Shown: positions 9,723 through 20,279, numbered from the stretch's first letter. The stretch: 45,985 bases of DNA from Pseudomonadota bacterium (GCA_018971625.1 JAGXAJ010000028.1:1-45985); one strand, 5' to 3'. Notes: a model not told the origin generated them from the letters alone. Numbers and translations are program-made.

Positions 9723-10937
9723 TCAGGCCCCCATCGCCTTGGTCAAATTGTCGGCGACCTTGTCGAGGAAACCCGTGGTGGAAAGCCAGCGCTGGTCGGC
9801 GCCGACCAATAGCGCGAGATCCTTGGTCATGACGCCCGCTTCGACGGTCGCGACGCAGACCTTCTCCAGCGTGGTTGCAAACTTCGCAAGCTCGGCGTTG
9901 TCGTCGAGCTTGGCGCGGTGACCGAGACCACGCGTCCAGGCGAAAATCGAAGCGATCGAATTGGTCGAGGTCTCCTTGCCTTTCTGATGCTCGCGGTAGT
10001 GTCGGGTCACCGTGCCGTGGGCGGCTTCGGCTTCCATGGTCTTGCCGTCGGGAGTCATCAGGACCGACGTCATCAGGCCGAGCGAGCCGTAACCTTGGGC
10101 CACCGTGTCGGACTGCACGTCTCCGTCGTAGTTCTTGCAGGCCCAGACATAGCCACCCGACCACTTCATCGCGGCCGCCACCATGTCGTCGATCAGGCGA
10201 TGTTCGTAGACGATCTTCTTCTCGTCGAATTTCGATTTGAACTCCTTCTCGAAGATATCCTGGAAGATATCCTTGAAACGGCCGTCATAGATCTTGAGAA
10301 TGGTGTTCTTGGTCGAAAGATAGACTGAATAATTCTTCGACAGGCCCATATTGAAGGACGCGCGGGCGAAATCGGCGATCGAATCGTCGAGATTGTACAT
10401 CGCCATCGCGACCCCTTCGCCGGGGGATTTGTACACTTCGCGTTCGATCACCGTGCCGTCCTCGCCGACGAATTTCATCGTCAACGTGCCCTTGCCTGGG
10501 AATCTGAAGTCGGTGGCGCGATACTGGTCGCCGAAGGCATGGCGTCCGATGATGATCGGCTTGGTCCAGCCCGGCACCAGCCGCGGCACGTTCTTGCAGA
10601 TAATCGGCTCGCGGAACACCACTCCGCCCAGGATGTTGCGGATGGTTCCGTTCGGCGATTTCCACATTTCCTTCAGGCCGAATTCCTTCACGCGCGCCTC
10701 GTCAGGGGTGATGGTGGCGCATTTGACGCCGACACCGACCTTCTTGATGGCGTTGGCGGCATCGACCGTGACCTGATCGTTGGTCTTGTCGCGGGATTCC
10801 ATCCCAAGATCGAAATACATCAGGTCGATATCGAGGAACGGGTTGATGAGCTTGTCCTTGATATATTGCCAGATGATCCGGGTCATTTCGTCGCCATCGA
10901 GTTCGACGACGGGGTTGGTCACCTTGATTTTCGTCAT
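9723..10937 (-). CDS. icd: NADP-dependent isocitrate dehydrogenase
   Basis: A 404-residue enzyme of the TCA cycle converting isocitrate to 2-oxoglutarate and CO2 with NADPH. It is the eukaryote-like form usual in rhizobia: N-terminus [18 protein letters not shown], the substrate loop [32 protein letters not shown] for metal binding, and [17 protein letters not shown] for NADP. ATG 10935-10937 is preceded by aaggcccgatctcc, a fair ribosome site. DUF3455 follows after 3 bases. The gene is complete and normal. Confidence 0.98.
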   Translation of the reverse strand: MTKIKVTNPVVELDGDEMTRIIWQYIKDKLINPFLDIDLMYFDLGMESRDKTNDQVTVDAANAIKKVGVGVKCATITPDEARVKEFGLKEMWKSPNGTIRNILGGVVFREPIICKNVPRLVPGWTKPIIIGRHAFGDQYRATDFRFPGKGTLTMKFVGEDGTVIEREVYKSPGEGVAMAMYNLDDSIADFARASFNMGLSKNYSVYLSTKNTILKIYDGRFKDIFQDIFEKEFKSKFDEKKIVYEHRLIDDMVAAAMKWSGGYVWACKNYDGDVQSDTVAQGYGSLGLMTSVLMTPDGKTMEAEAAHGTVTRHYREHQKGKETSTNSIASIFAWTRGLGHRAKLDDNAELAKFATTLEKVCVATVEAGVMTKDLALLVGADQRWLSTTGFLDKVADNLTKAMGA

Positions 10938-11553
10938 GGAGATCGGGCCTTACCTTGAGAGTGCGCGTCTATCTGGGGAACGGCGCCGTTCCGGTCAGGC
11001 CCTATAGCATCGCCGCCACAAGGGTGAAAGGCGAATGGCTGTGCAGATCTGCTCCGCGATCGATCTTGATGGCGAGATCGGTCAGCCATCGTGCGGCACA
11101 GTTGGCGGCAAGATCAATCACGATCGAGGGCCAGATGATGGCCGTTCCGCCAACGCGATTGCCGGTCGCGCCGATGGCCGACAGCCTCGTGAATGTGCTC
11201 GGCCGAATGCCTGATGTCCTCGTGTCGAATAGCGTGGCGCGCTCCGCGATATCGCAGGCGAACGGTCCGCCCGCCAAAATCAGGATCACGCTCGGCGCGT
11301 TCCGGATCGTTTTGTGGCTTCACCTGAGATGTGATTGATGCCGGATCCGAAGGGCCGGCATGCGCAGGCAGAGAGGCTGCGCACGATGCGCGTGCCACAG
11401 CCACGGGAATTAGCTCGCCGCCAACTCGATTATTTCGCTTGAGAAATCGGCCCAAACGGGCCATCGACGCGGAGCTGCGGAGGACGTCTGGGGCCAATTT
11501 CCTCAGAAACTTGAATCAACACCTTCAGACTTTGATTTGGGAAGAAAAGTGAG
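10938..11553. other. 616-base stretch without a recognisable gene
   Basis: This separates divergent icd and trmJ. Short frames exist on both strands. The least unlikely is on the minus strand, 11289 to 11002, beginning GTG and containing GGTAIIWPSIVIDLAANC, with a stop shortly upstream. None has a good ribosome site or resembles a family I know. It must hold the icd and trmJ promoters; about 200 bases would suffice, so the rest may be a decayed gene. The last 40 bases carry gggaagaaaagtgag, the likely ribosome site of trmJ. Confidence 0.5.
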
Positions 11554-12762
11554 ATGTCCGGTTCGGGTACCGACAGGACCAAATCAGGCCGCGATCTTGC
11601 AGGGCCGCTCGTCATCCTGGTCGAGCCGCAGCTCGGCGAGAATATCGGCATGGCCGCCCGCGCCATGGGCAATTTCGGGCTGAGCCGGCTTCGGATCGTC
11701 AACCCGCGCGACGGCTGGCCGAACGTTCATGCCAAGCGCGCCGCTGCCGGCGCCGACCACATCCTGGATCGGGCTGAACTGTTCGATACGGTCGCGCAAG
11801 CGGTCGCCGACTGCACCTTGTTGTTCGCCACCACCGCCCGCGCCCACGACCAGGCCAAGCCGGTGGTCGGACCTGAGGCGGCCGCACGCGAGATCGTGGC
11901 GCAGATCGGAGAGGGCGGCGGCGAGGTTGGCATCCTCTTTGGCCGCGAGCGCTCGGGCTTGCTGAACGAAGAGGTTGCCATCGCCAACCGCATCGTCACT
12001 TTTCCGGTCAATCCCGGGTTTGCCTCGCTCAACCTGGCGCAGGCCGTGCTGTTGATGGGCTATGAATGGTTCAAGCTATCGACCGCGGGCAACCTGCCAT
12101 TCGCGATGCCCGAACGCTCCGAACCGGCGTCGCAGCACCAGATGGATGCATTCTTCGACAATCTGGTGCGCGAGCTCGACAAGGTCGAATTCCTGCGCCC
12201 GGCGGAAAAGCGCGAGACCATGCTGGTCAATCTGCGCAACATCTTCACCCGGATGGATCCGACCAAGCAGGATATGCACACACTGCATGGCGTGGTGATG
12301 GCGATTGCCGAAGGACGCAAGGGCCCTGCCAAGGGCGGCGTGCTCGATGGCGAGCAGGCGACACGGTTGCGTGCGTTGCTCGCCGAACATGGCCAGGGTG
12401 CGCGACCATCGGAAAGCGGCGGCACCGTGCGCGGATTGGCGCGGCTGTTGCGGCGTAATCCCACCGATGCCGAGCGCATCCTGTGGCAGTCGTTGACCAG
12501 CGATCGCCGCTTTGCCGGCCAGTTCAAACGGCAAACGCCGGTCGGGCGGCAAATTCCGGACTTCGTGTCGTTCGTGCACCGTATCGCGATCGAGCTGATC
12601 AATCCCGGCGAAAGCGATGCGATCGCCAACGACCGCGCTGCGCGGCGGGCGTGGCTCGAGCAGCGCGGCTACCGGGTCATCGACATGACCGCCGCGGACA
12701 TCGAGGGCGACGTCGCTGCCGAGCTTGGCCGGCTCGAATTTGTGCTGGAGCAATCTTCGTAG
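11554..12762 (+). CDS. trmJ: tRNA methyltransferase TrmJ with C-terminal DUF559 domain
   Basis: 402 residues. Residues about 18-265 form a SPOUT methyltransferase of the TrmJ type, which makes the 2'-O-methylated nucleotide at position 32 of tRNAs. Knot motifs are LVEPQLGENIGMAARAM, ILFGRERSGLLNEE and NPGFASLNLAQAVLLMGYEW. Residues about 293-395 are a DUF559 (PD-(D/E)xK nuclease-like) tail: LLRRNPTDAERILWQSL, GQFKRQTPVGRQIPDF (D336), then IELINPGE (E347). The usual ELDG signature is changed to ELIN and no following His is seen, so nuclease activity is doubtful. I recall similar fusions in related Bradyrhizobium. ATG 11554 follows gaaaagtgag. Confidence 0.92.
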   Translation: MSGSGTDRTKSGRDLAGPLVILVEPQLGENIGMAARAMGNFGLSRLRIVNPRDGWPNVHAKRAAAGADHILDRAELFDTVAQAVADCTLLFATTARAHDQAKPVVGPEAAAREIVAQIGEGGGEVGILFGRERSGLLNEEVAIANRIVTFPVNPGFASLNLAQAVLLMGYEWFKLSTAGNLPFAMPERSEPASQHQMDAFFDNLVRELDKVEFLRPAEKRETMLVNLRNIFTRMDPTKQDMHTLHGVVMAIAEGRKGPAKGGVLDGEQATRLRALLAEHGQGARPSESGGTVRGLARLLRRNPTDAERILWQSLTSDRRFAGQFKRQTPVGRQIPDFVSFVHRIAIELINPGESDAIANDRAARRAWLEQRGYRVIDMTAADIEGDVAAELGRLEFVLEQSS

Positions 12763-12927
12763 AGAGCCTTCTTAAAAATCGGCGCCTGAAACGACTTCAG
12801 AGCGTGATTCCACTCGTTAACATCGGGTGAAGCGAGCGGACGATTTTTACGGCTGCAGCTTTGTCAAATCGCAACCGGGGGTAAGTAGGGTGTGTCGCAT
12901 CGTTCTATCCGCAAAAAGGTTTTCCCC

Positions 12928-13317
12928 ATGATGTCGTTCAAGCACTTCGTGTTCGCCAGCGCCGGCATATTGTTTTCGCTGGCGCCAGCCGCGGCCCAGA
13001 CTCCGGCACAGCGCGTCGTGGTCGAACAGCTTGGTTCGAGTCAACGTCAGGAAGGGTCGGTTCGGGTTCAGGCCAACGTCAGTTTTTTTGTCGCCGGTGC
13101 GACCGGCGACAGCGAAGAGGCGCAGAAATCGCGCGAGAAGGCGCAGCGCACCGTCTATCAGATGGCAGCGCGCGAATGCGACCTCTTGCGCGAAGTGCTC
13201 GCCAAGGATTGCCGCATGGAATCGATCAACAGCAATGTCGGTCGGCAGTTTGGCCAGCAACAGCAGGAGGGTTACATGGTCACGGGGTCGATGACTTTTC
13301 AGATCACGCTGAAATGA
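12928..13317 (+). CDS. Exported small protein, possibly SIMPL-like
   Basis: 129 residues from ATG 12928 (MMSFKHFVFASAG), preceded by aaaaagg. A signal peptide ends near AAAQTPAQ. The mature part has RVQANVSFFVAGATGD, then a charged helix EEAQKSREKAQRTVYQMA with two cysteines in ARECDLLREVLAKDCRM, and ends in a beta-like MVTGSMTFQITLK. The helix followed by strand, ending in a 'tgsmtfqi' segment, loosely resembles SIMPL (DUF541) proteins of the periplasm, but the match is too weak to name. Its function is unknown. It is convergent with the zeta-subunit gene, whose end is 14 bases away. Confidence 0.75.
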   Translation: MMSFKHFVFASAGILFSLAPAAAQTPAQRVVVEQLGSSQRQEGSVRVQANVSFFVAGATGDSEEAQKSREKAQRTVYQMAARECDLLREVLAKDCRMESINSNVGRQFGQQQQEGYMVTGSMTFQITLK

Positions 13318-13330
13318 ACCGGAGCGGGCG

Positions 13331-13651
13331 CTACGTGCCCGCGGTCACCTGCGCGATCGCCAGAGCCATCAATTCAGCCATCCTGGCGCGGAGCTCCGCT
13401 TCGGGCACGACAACGCCTTTGGCGTCAAGATCAATGGTGACCTTGCGCATCGCGCCGCCGGTGGCTCCGTCCAAATCGGCTGCCACGACTTCCTTGGCAT
13501 AGATATTGGCGGCGTCGCCGGACATTCCGAGCTTCTCCGCCACCCACAGCCCGAGCAGCTTGTTACGGCGCGCCGCGGCCTTGAACCTCAGCTCCTCGTC
13601 TACTGCGAACTTCTTCTCGAAAGCCTCTTCACGCTTATCAAAGGTGGTCAT
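13331..13651 (-). CDS. F1-ATPase inhibitor zeta subunit (DUF1476)
   Basis: 106 residues. DUF1476 is the zeta subunit described from Paracoccus denitrificans, which binds F1-ATPase and blocks ATP hydrolysis; it is restricted to alphaproteobacteria. The sequence has the family start MTTFDKREEAFEKKFAVDEE, where the N-terminal segment is inhibitory, then FKAAARRNKLLGLWVAEKLG and the C-terminal helices AELRARMAELMALAI. The ATG at 13649-13651 is the natural start. It acts in the cytoplasm at the membrane-bound ATP synthase. It is divergent from purC, sharing a 310-base upstream region in which I see no distinct motif. Confidence 0.92.
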   Translation of the reverse strand: MTTFDKREEAFEKKFAVDEELRFKAAARRNKLLGLWVAEKLGMSGDAANIYAKEVVAADLDGATGGAMRKVTIDLDAKGVVVPEAELRARMAELMALAIAQVTAGT

Positions 13652-13964
13652 GGCAAAGTTCCGGTGTCGAAACGGTCAGTGCGGCCGCATTGCGGCAACG
13701 CATGCTGATGATTAGATAAGCGCGGGGAATCGCTGAAACAACGGACAGAAATGCCGTCGCGAAGGGGGTAAAACTCGGGTCTGGAGAGACGGATCGATTG
13801 TACTGGATGGGCCAATCGGATAGGTTGCCGGCAGGCTCGGTTCTTGTTCCGTTTTTCGGTTGTCTTCAAGTTCCGACCTTCACGGCAGCTCCGTCGTGGG
13901 TCACAGTCCCTGTCATCCGGAGCACACCAAACACATGGATTTCAACAACACACGGTACATCCCA

Positions 13965-14732
13965 ATGAGCCGTCGACGCCGCATCTATGAAGGTAAGGCC
14001 AAGGTTCTCTATGAAGGTCCGGAGCCCGGAACCCTGATCCAGCACTTCAAGGACGATGCGACCGCGTTCAATGCCAAGAAACACCAGGTGATCGAGGGCA
14101 AGGGCGTCCTCAACAACCGCATTTCGGAGTACCTGTTCCAGCACCTCAACGACATCGGGGTGCCGACCCATTTCATCCGCCGTCTCAACATGCGCGAACA
14201 ACTGATTCGCGAAGTTGAGATTGTGCCTCTCGAGGTCGTGGTGCGGAATGTCGCGGCGGGCTCGCTGTCGCAGCGGCTTGGCATCGAGGAAGGTACCCAG
14301 CTGCCGCGCTCGATCATCGAGTTTTATTACAAGAACGACCAGCTCAACGACCCCATGGTCTCCGAGGAGCACATCACCGCGTTCGGCTGGGCCACGCCGC
14401 AGGAGATCGATGACGTGATGGCGCTGGCGATTCGCGTCAACGACTTCCTGACCGGGCTGTTTCTCGGCATCGGCATCCGTCTGGTCGATTTCAAGATGGA
14501 ATGCGGCCGCTTGTTCGAGAACGAGATGATGCGCATCATCGTCGCCGACGAGATATCGCCCGATTCGTGCCGGTTGTGGGACATCAAGTCGAACGAGAAG
14601 CTCGACAAGGACCGCTTCCGCAGGGATCTCGGCGGCCTGCTGGAGGCCTACACCGAAGTCGCCAAACGGCTCGGCATCCTGATGGAAAACGAGCGTCCGG
14701 CGGGCTCCGGCCCGGTGCTGGTGAAAAGCTAA
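13965..14732 (+). CDS. purC: SAICAR synthetase (phosphoribosylaminoimidazole-succinocarboxamide synthase)
   Basis: 255 residues, purine step 7: CAIR + aspartate + ATP gives SAICAR. Motifs include [56 protein letters not shown] and [14 protein letters not shown] chose ATG 13965 ([11 protein letters not shown]), the start of alphaproteobacterial homologues. ATG 13935, ten codons earlier, is possible and would add [10 protein letters not shown]. It is the first gene of purC-purS-purQ-purL, with purS 13 bases downstream. Confidence 0.96.
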   Translation: MSRRRRIYEGKAKVLYEGPEPGTLIQHFKDDATAFNAKKHQVIEGKGVLNNRISEYLFQHLNDIGVPTHFIRRLNMREQLIREVEIVPLEVVVRNVAAGSLSQRLGIEEGTQLPRSIIEFYYKNDQLNDPMVSEEHITAFGWATPQEIDDVMALAIRVNDFLTGLFLGIGIRLVDFKMECGRLFENEMMRIIVADEISPDSCRLWDIKSNEKLDKDRFRRDLGGLLEAYTEVAKRLGILMENERPAGSGPVLVKS

Positions 14733-14745
14733 AACAGAGACAATC

Positions 14746-14985
14746 GTGAAAGCACGCGTTACCGTTACCCTCAAATCCAGCATCCTCGATCCCCAGGGTA
14801 AGGCGATCGAGGGCGCGCTGAAATCGCTCGGCGTCGACGGCGTCGCCAGCGTGCGCCAGGGCAAGGTGTTCGACATCGAATTGTCTGATACCGACAAGGC
14901 CAAAGCGGAGGCTGCATTGAAAGCCGCCGCGGACAAGCTGCTCGCCAACACCGTGATCGAAAATTATCGGGTTGAACTACTCTAA
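14746..14985 (+). CDS. purS: FGAM synthase subunit PurS
   Basis: 79 residues, beginning at a GTG (14746). PurS dimers bridge PurL and PurQ in the three-part formylglycinamidine ribonucleotide synthase. Family segments are [34 protein letters not shown] and [12 protein letters not shown]. It lies between purC and purQ, 14 bases before purQ, as usual. The GTG start and weak ribosome site (agaga) may keep it at lower level or rely on coupling to purC. Confidence 0.95.
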   Translation: MKARVTVTLKSSILDPQGKAIEGALKSLGVDGVASVRQGKVFDIELSDTDKAKAEAALKAAADKLLANTVIENYRVELL

Positions 14986-14999
14986 AGGCAGCGCTGACG

Positions 15000-15701
15000 A
15001 TGAAATCCGCGGTTCTGGTTTTTCCCGGCATCAATCGCGAACGCGACATGGCGCGCGCGCTCAGGCTCGCCTCCGGCCAGGAGCCTGCGATGATCTGGCA
15101 CGCCGAGACCTCGCTGCCGAAGGGCATCGATCTCGTGGTGGCGCCCGGCGGATTTTCCTACGGCGACTATCTGCGCTGCGGCGCCATTGCCGCGCGTTCG
15201 CCTGTCATGGATGCGGTGCGAGGGTTTGCTGCCGATGGTGGCCTCGTGCTCGGCGTCTGCAATGGCTTTCAGATTCTTTGCGAGTCCGGCCTGTTGCCCG
15301 GCGTTCTCATGCGCAACGCGCAACTGAAATTCATCTGCCATGATGTGCATCTGCGGATCGAGCGTTCCGACACACCGTTCACCCGCGGCTACAATGCCGG
15401 TCAGGTCATTCGCGTGCCGGTCGCCCATGGCGAAGGCAATTACGAAGCCGACGAAGAGACGCTGAAGCGGCTCGAGGGTGAGGGACGGGTGCTCTATCGC
15501 TATTGCTCATCGGACGGAGCCATTGACGAGCGCGCCAATGTCAACGGCGCGGCGCATTCGATTGCCGGCATCGTCAACGAGCGCGGCAATGTGCTCGGCC
15601 TGATGCCGCATCCGGAAAACCACGTCGAAGACATCATGGGCTGCACCGACGGCCGAGGTCTGTTCGCCGGTCTTGTCGCGCATCTGGAGCGCGCGGCATA
15701 A
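15000..15701 (+). CDS. purQ: FGAM synthase subunit PurQ, glutamine amidotransferase
   Basis: 233 residues, class I glutaminase that supplies ammonia to PurL. The start is [21 protein letters not shown]. The nucleophile cysteine is in [16 protein letters not shown], and the His/Glu pair is in [24 protein letters not shown] is also typical. ATG 15000 follows aaaggcag. It is the third gene of the purine operon; 130 bases separate it from purL. Confidence 0.96.
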   Translation: MKSAVLVFPGINRERDMARALRLASGQEPAMIWHAETSLPKGIDLVVAPGGFSYGDYLRCGAIAARSPVMDAVRGFAADGGLVLGVCNGFQILCESGLLPGVLMRNAQLKFICHDVHLRIERSDTPFTRGYNAGQVIRVPVAHGEGNYEADEETLKRLEGEGRVLYRYCSSDGAIDERANVNGAAHSIAGIVNERGNVLGLMPHPENHVEDIMGCTDGRGLFAGLVAHLERAA

Positions 15702-15831
15702 CAGATTGCCGCTGAAAATCACTGCTGCTGTTGGTGCCTGCAAAGCTCTGGACATCAGGAAATTGCGCCATAAAAGGCCTTTTCCGCACCCACCGATCTC
15801 CCTAAAAGTGACCTCAACGCTTGCAAGCCTC

Positions 15832-18036
15832 ATGAACCAGCCGCAAATCACTCCCGAACTCGTCGCCAGCCATGGGCTGAAGCCGGACGAGTATGAGCGC
15901 ATACTCAAGCTGATCGGCCGGGTGCCGAGCTTCACCGAACTCGGGATTTTCTCGGCGATGTGGAACGAGCATTGCTCGTACAAATCCTCGCGGTTGCATT
16001 TGCGAGGGCTGCCGACCAAGGCGCCGTGGGTGATCCAGGGGCCGGGCGAGAACGCAGGCGTGATCGATATTGGCGACGGCCAGGCGGTGATCTTCAAGAT
16101 GGAGAGCCACAACCACCCGAGCTATATCGAGCCGTATCAGGGCGCGACCACCGGCGTCGGCGGCATTTTGCGTGACGTGTTTACGATGGGCGCGCGCCCG
16201 ATCGCTTGTCTCAACGCGCTGAGTTTTGGCGCGCCGGAACATCCCAAGACCCGCCACCTCGTCTCGGGCGTGGTCGCCGGCGTCGGTGGTTACGGCAACT
16301 CGTTCGGTGTGCCGACCGTCGGCGGGCAGGTGCGCTTCCATACCCGCTATGACGGCAACATCCTGGTCAACGCGATGGCGGTCGGGCTCGCCGATGCCGA
16401 CAGGATTTTCTACGCGGCGGCTTCCGGCGTGAACATGCCGATCGTCTATCTCGGCTCCAAGACCGGCCGCGACGGCATCCATGGCGCGTCAATGGCGTCG
16501 GCCGAGTTCGACGATGATTCCGCCGAGAAACGCCCGACCGTGCAGGTGGGCGACCCCTTCGCTGAAAAGCTGTTGCTCGAAGCCTGCCTTGAAATCATGG
16601 AAGCCGATTGCGTGATCGCGATCCAGGACATGGGCGCGGCGGGACTGACCTGCTCGGCGGTGGAGATGGGCGCCAAGGGCGATCTCGGCGTCGATCTCGA
16701 CCTCGACGCGGTGCCGACACGCGAGACCGGCATGAGCGCGTACGAGATGATGCTCTCCGAGAGCCAGGAACGCATGCTGATGGTGCTCAAGCCGGAGAAG
16801 GAAAGGCAGGCCGAGGCAATCTTCCGCAAATGGGGACTGGATTTCGCGGTCGTCGGCTACACCACGCCGAGCAAGCGCTTTGTCGTCAAGCATGGCGGCG
16901 AGGTGATGGCCGACCTGCCGATCAAGGAACTGGGCGATGAGGCGCCGATCTATGATCGTCCGCATGTCGCGACGCCGCTGCTGCCGACCATCCGCGCGCA
17001 GGACGTCAGGCCGCCGATTGGCATCATGCCGGCGCTGGAGAAACTGATCGCGACCCCGGAGCTCTGCTCGAAGCGCTGGGTCTGGGAGCAATACGACCAC
17101 GTCATTCTCGGCAATACCGTGCAGCGTCCCGGCGGCGACGCCGCGGTGGTGCGGGTACAGGACGGGCCGAAGGGGCTGGCGCTGACGGTCGACGTAACGC
17201 CGCGCTATTGCGAGGCCGATCCGTATCAGGGCGGCATGCAGGCGGTAGCCGAGGCCTGGCGCAACATCACCGCGGTCGGCGGCCGGCCGCTTGCGATCAC
17301 CGACAACCTCAATTTCGGCAACCCGGAACGGCCCGAAATCATGGGCCAGTTCGTCGGCTGCCTGAAAGGCATTTCCGCAGCCTGCCGCACGCTCGACTTC
17401 CCCGTCGTGTCCGGCAACGTCTCGCTCTACAATGAGACCAACGGCCGCGGCATCCTGCCGACGCCCTCGATCGGCGGCGTCGGGCTGCTCGACGATTTCA
17501 CCAAATCCGCGACGCTGGCGTTCAAGGCCGCCGGCGAAGCGATCCTGTTGATCGGCGACAGCCACGGCTGGCTCGGCCAGTCGGTATATCTGCGCGACAT
17601 CTGCGGCCGTGAGGAGGGCGCCCCGCCGCCGATCGATCTCGCGGCGGAAAGGCGCAATGGCGACGTGGTGCGCGGCATGATCCACGCCGGTACGGCAACC
17701 GCGGTGCACGACATCTCCGACGGTGGACTGTTGATTGCGCTGGCCGAGATGGCAATCGCCAGCGGCATCGGCGCGCAATTGGTGGCCGGACCGGCATCGA
17801 TCGTGCCGCACGCCTACTGGTACGGCGAAGACCAGGCGCGCTACATCGTCACCGTGCCGGCGCAGGAAGCAGGCCTTGTGCTCGCCAAGATGAAGGGTGC
17901 CGGCGTGCCCTGCGCACGGATCGGCATCACCGGCGGCGACGCCGTTACGGTTGCGGGCGAGGCGTCGGTTGCGATCGCTGCGCTTAGATCGGGCTTCGAG
18001 GGCTGGTTTCCGGCCTATATGAACGGGACCGGGTAG
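15832..18036 (+). CDS. purL: FGAM synthase subunit PurL (small form)
   Basis: 734 residues, the ATP-dependent synthetase subunit converting FGAR to FGAM with PurS and PurQ. The length matches the PurSQL-type enzyme rather than the 1300-residue single chain. Motifs include [60 protein letters not shown] and [19 protein letters not shown] chose ATG 15832 ([11 protein letters not shown]); the frame is open further upstream into the purQ region, but that lacks family sequence. The gene ends 12 bases from a convergent acyltransferase. Confidence 0.97.
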   Translation: MNQPQITPELVASHGLKPDEYERILKLIGRVPSFTELGIFSAMWNEHCSYKSSRLHLRGLPTKAPWVIQGPGENAGVIDIGDGQAVIFKMESHNHPSYIEPYQGATTGVGGILRDVFTMGARPIACLNALSFGAPEHPKTRHLVSGVVAGVGGYGNSFGVPTVGGQVRFHTRYDGNILVNAMAVGLADADRIFYAAASGVNMPIVYLGSKTGRDGIHGASMASAEFDDDSAEKRPTVQVGDPFAEKLLLEACLEIMEADCVIAIQDMGAAGLTCSAVEMGAKGDLGVDLDLDAVPTRETGMSAYEMMLSESQERMLMVLKPEKERQAEAIFRKWGLDFAVVGYTTPSKRFVVKHGGEVMADLPIKELGDEAPIYDRPHVATPLLPTIRAQDVRPPIGIMPALEKLIATPELCSKRWVWEQYDHVILGNTVQRPGGDAAVVRVQDGPKGLALTVDVTPRYCEADPYQGGMQAVAEAWRNITAVGGRPLAITDNLNFGNPERPEIMGQFVGCLKGISAACRTLDFPVVSGNVSLYNETNGRGILPTPSIGGVGLLDDFTKSATLAFKAAGEAILLIGDSHGWLGQSVYLRDICGREEGAPPPIDLAAERRNGDVVRGMIHAGTATAVHDISDGGLLIALAEMAIASGIGAQLVAGPASIVPHAYWYGEDQARYIVTVPAQEAGLVLAKMKGAGVPCARIGITGGDAVTVAGEASVAIAALRSGFEGWFPAYMNGTG

Positions 18037-18048
18037 GCCAGGCCGCCG

Positions 18049-19230
18049 CTACAGCACGTGCGAGGCGCCGGGAAGTTTTCGCAAACTGGCTGCCACCCCC
18101 CAGCTGAGAATGACTGCCGGTACGAAGACGATGGTCGCCTTGACGATCGCCGGCAGATCGTAGTCGAACAGCCAGTATTGCAGCCACAGCACGATCGGAT
18201 AGTGCACGAGGAAGATGCCGTAGGCATCGCCCTGCATCCGGTTGAGCATGTTCCACGGTCGCTTTGAGCCGAGAAAAAATCCGAGGATGGCAAACAGGAT
18301 CGCGGCGCTGAACGTGACGAACAACAGGCCGTAGATGGCGAGATACCAGATCGGTTGGGTGTCGGGATTACCCAGTATCTCGCGCTTGATGTAGATCATC
18401 ACCCACATCAGGGCATAGGGAATGATGGTGGCGACCAGCCAATTGCGGCTGCTTTTTGCCAACCGGCCATCCGCGCTCAATACACCCTGATTGAGATTTG
18501 CGGCGCCGGCGCCGGCTCCGATGAAGAAGTAGGCCGCGTATAACAGGATTCGGCTCGCCTGCACCGAGAACGGCCCGAACTCGAACCAGCGGCTCGGGCT
18601 GTAATAGATCCGTGCCGGCACGTAGACGATCGCGGTGACCACGAGCAGGAACAGGAAGAATCGCACCGGCCGATTCAAGCATTGCTCGGACAGGCGGTTG
18701 ACGGGATCGAGCAAATTCGGAGAAAGGCCGTACAGCGCGGTCGCCAGCAGATCGTAAGCGAACAGCACCCAGACGAACCAGATCGGCCCGCTTGGCCACG
18801 GCCCGACCGTTACGGTCTTCCACCAGAAGGCCGTGAATGTGAGATCGGGATTGTCCCGAAGCGCGATCGCGTAATATGCGAGCGGAATTACCGTGACAGC
18901 GGCGATCACGAACGGGAGACCAAGTCGCAGCAAGCGATCGCGCAAATGGGTCACAGTCGACTTGTGTGACAGACTCGGCCACACGAACAGGCCCGACAGG
19001 AAAAAGAAGGCCGCCATGAAGAAACTGTCGGTGGCGGTGACGACGACGTCGAAGCCGATCCACGACTTGGAGTCGGTATGGCCGAAATAGGTATAGGGGA
19101 TGACCGCGTGGTGGAGCACGACGACAAGTGTCAGGAAGCTGCGCACATGGTCGAGCGCGAAATTGCGTGAGGCCGTCCTCGGCGCCGACCGCCGTTGCAC
19201 GGGCGCCTCTGAATGCGAAATCGACGTCAT
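18049..19230 (-). CDS. Acyltransferase family 3 membrane protein
   Basis: 393 residues, about ten membrane helices. The family signature [11 protein letters not shown] follows the first strand ([19 protein letters not shown]), where the catalytic His is expected. Later come [29 protein letters not shown] and [17 protein letters not shown]. Acyltransferase-3 enzymes O-acylate glycans or lipids at the membrane; the substrate cannot be read. A start at ATG 19228-19230 ([10 protein letters not shown]) has GAGG 5 bases upstream. ATG 19252-19254, eight codons earlier, has none, so I prefer the shorter form. It is convergent with purL. Confidence 0.88.
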   Translation of the reverse strand: MTSISHSEAPVQRRSAPRTASRNFALDHVRSFLTLVVVLHHAVIPYTYFGHTDSKSWIGFDVVVTATDSFFMAAFFFLSGLFVWPSLSHKSTVTHLRDRLLRLGLPFVIAAVTVIPLAYYAIALRDNPDLTFTAFWWKTVTVGPWPSGPIWFVWVLFAYDLLATALYGLSPNLLDPVNRLSEQCLNRPVRFFLFLLVVTAIVYVPARIYYSPSRWFEFGPFSVQASRILLYAAYFFIGAGAGAANLNQGVLSADGRLAKSSRNWLVATIIPYALMWVMIYIKREILGNPDTQPIWYLAIYGLLFVTFSAAILFAILGFFLGSKRPWNMLNRMQGDAYGIFLVHYPIVLWLQYWLFDYDLPAIVKATIVFVPAVILSWGVAASLRKLPGASHVL

Positions 19231-19362
19231 GCGCGCCTCGACAATCCCTGTCATGCGCGATGTTGTCGTCGGGAACCCGATTCAGCAAGGCCAAATCGTC
19301 CCGCTATCGGCATGCCGGTCACCGCCGGGGAGGCGGCAGCCCGATTGTTGCGGCACGCATCA

Positions 19363-19387
19363 GGAACCAGTTCCGCCGCTCGAAGTT
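19363..19387 (+). promoter_or_regulatory. Possible EcfG-type general-stress promoter for the DUF1328 gene
   Basis: GGAAC (19363-19367), a 16-base spacer and AGTT (19384-19387) fit the alphaproteobacterial EcfG consensus (GGAAC, 16-17 bases, CGTT) except for one -10 base. It lies about 52 bases before the ATG of the DUF1328 gene, a reasonable leader length. Small membrane proteins of this kind are often stress-induced, so the context agrees. The match is only a short motif. Confidence 0.35.
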
Positions 19388-19438
19388 AGATCGGTCGCAC
19401 CGGCGCGAGTGCGCCGCGAGGGTTTAAGGGAAACGGCC

Positions 19439-19612
19439 ATGACACTCCTCAAATGGGCGCTGATCTTTTTTGTGGTATCGATCATTGCCGGCATCCTCGG
19501 ATTCACCGGCGTCTCGGCGGCGTCCGCCGATGTTGCCCGCTTTCTGTTCTATATCTTCGTCGTGATCTTCCTCATATTGCTTGTCCTCGGCCTGACGATC
19601 TTCAGGGTCTAG
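19439..19612 (+). CDS. DUF1328 small membrane protein
   Basis: 57 residues with two hydrophobic helices: [20 protein letters not shown] and, after a short polar turn (SAASADVAR), [18 protein letters not shown]. This is the DUF1328 (YtjA) family, function unknown, placed in the inner membrane. ATG 19439 is preceded by aaggg at a suitable distance. A longer frame upstream (from 19100) is not supported. It is flanked by genes pointing away and is probably a single transcript. Confidence 0.9.
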   Translation: MTLLKWALIFFVVSIIAGILGFTGVSAASADVARFLFYIFVVIFLILLVLGLTIFRV

Positions 19613-19636
19613 CCGGCGAGATCATAGCAACTCGTC

Positions 19637-19702
19637 TCATGGCTTGACCCGGCCATCCATGTCTTGTGCAGCGTCTGCCTCAAGAGGTGGATCAAGCCGG
19701 TC
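19637..19702. repeat. Second copy of the intergenic palindromic repeat family (degenerate)
   Basis: The sequence tcatggcttgacccggccat, then ccatgtcttg, is mirrored by caagaggtggatcaagccgg. Paired words (atccatgtcttg with caagaggtggat; cttgacccgg with ccgg) are related to those in the repeat at 514-625. It lies between the convergent 3' ends of the DUF1328 and DUF427 genes, a usual place for such elements. Confidence 0.5.
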
Positions 19703-19738
19703 TGACCAGAAAAGTTGTGCTTCCTTCGGCGTAAGGCC

Positions 19739-20098
19739 TCAGGCCACTTCCTCAATCTTGACCTTGTCGGGATAGAACGCCAGATGGCCCGAGATCTCGG
19801 CCATCGCCGGGAACGGCGTTTCGTAGGTCCAACTCGAATTTTCCAGCATCTTGCCGTCGGCGACGACGCTGTAATAGCTCGCATCACCCTTGTAGGGGCA
19901 ATGCGTGGTCCGATCCGAGCGCTTAAGCAAGGCCATATTGGCGTCGCCGCGGGGCACATACTGGACCGGCGGGTAGCTCGCTTCCTTCAACGTCAGGGCG
20001 TGGGTGGTATCGGCAATGACGACGCCGCCAGCGGTGACGCGGACGCGCCTGGGGTTCGCCATGATGGTGATGGGGCAATCCGGACCGGGGAGTTTCAT
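19739..20098 (-). CDS. DUF427 domain protein
   Basis: 119 residues. DUF427 proteins are small beta-rich proteins of unknown function. The family core is visible: VRVTAGGVVIADTTHALTL, YPPVQYVPRGDANMALL, RTTHCPYKGDASYYSV and YETPFPAMAEISGHLAFYP. ATG 20096-20098 follows aaagg. It is transcribed toward the DUF1328 gene and divergent from bolA, leaving about 180 bases for both promoters. Confidence 0.93.
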   Translation of the reverse strand: MKLPGPDCPITIMANPRRVRVTAGGVVIADTTHALTLKEASYPPVQYVPRGDANMALLKRSDRTTHCPYKGDASYYSVVADGKMLENSSWTYETPFPAMAEISGHLAFYPDKVKIEEVA

Positions 20099-20279
20099 GA
20101 TCGTTGCGCCTTTCGATCAGCCCGTTGTGATCTGCAGGGCTCGATCCAGCTGATTTAAAACAATTGGACCCGGAATATAGTGCTGAAAGGCGTGACCTAG
20201 AAGGGCAACCGCGCTAGGTTTGGCCGTTACGGTCGCGAGAGCCGGACACGATTCGAAGCCCTTATTGGAGAATATCTGG

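Noticed and set aside
16489..17811. 440-codon frame opposite purL
   Set aside because: Antisense shadow of a certain gene, rich in Arg and His, no recognisable domain.
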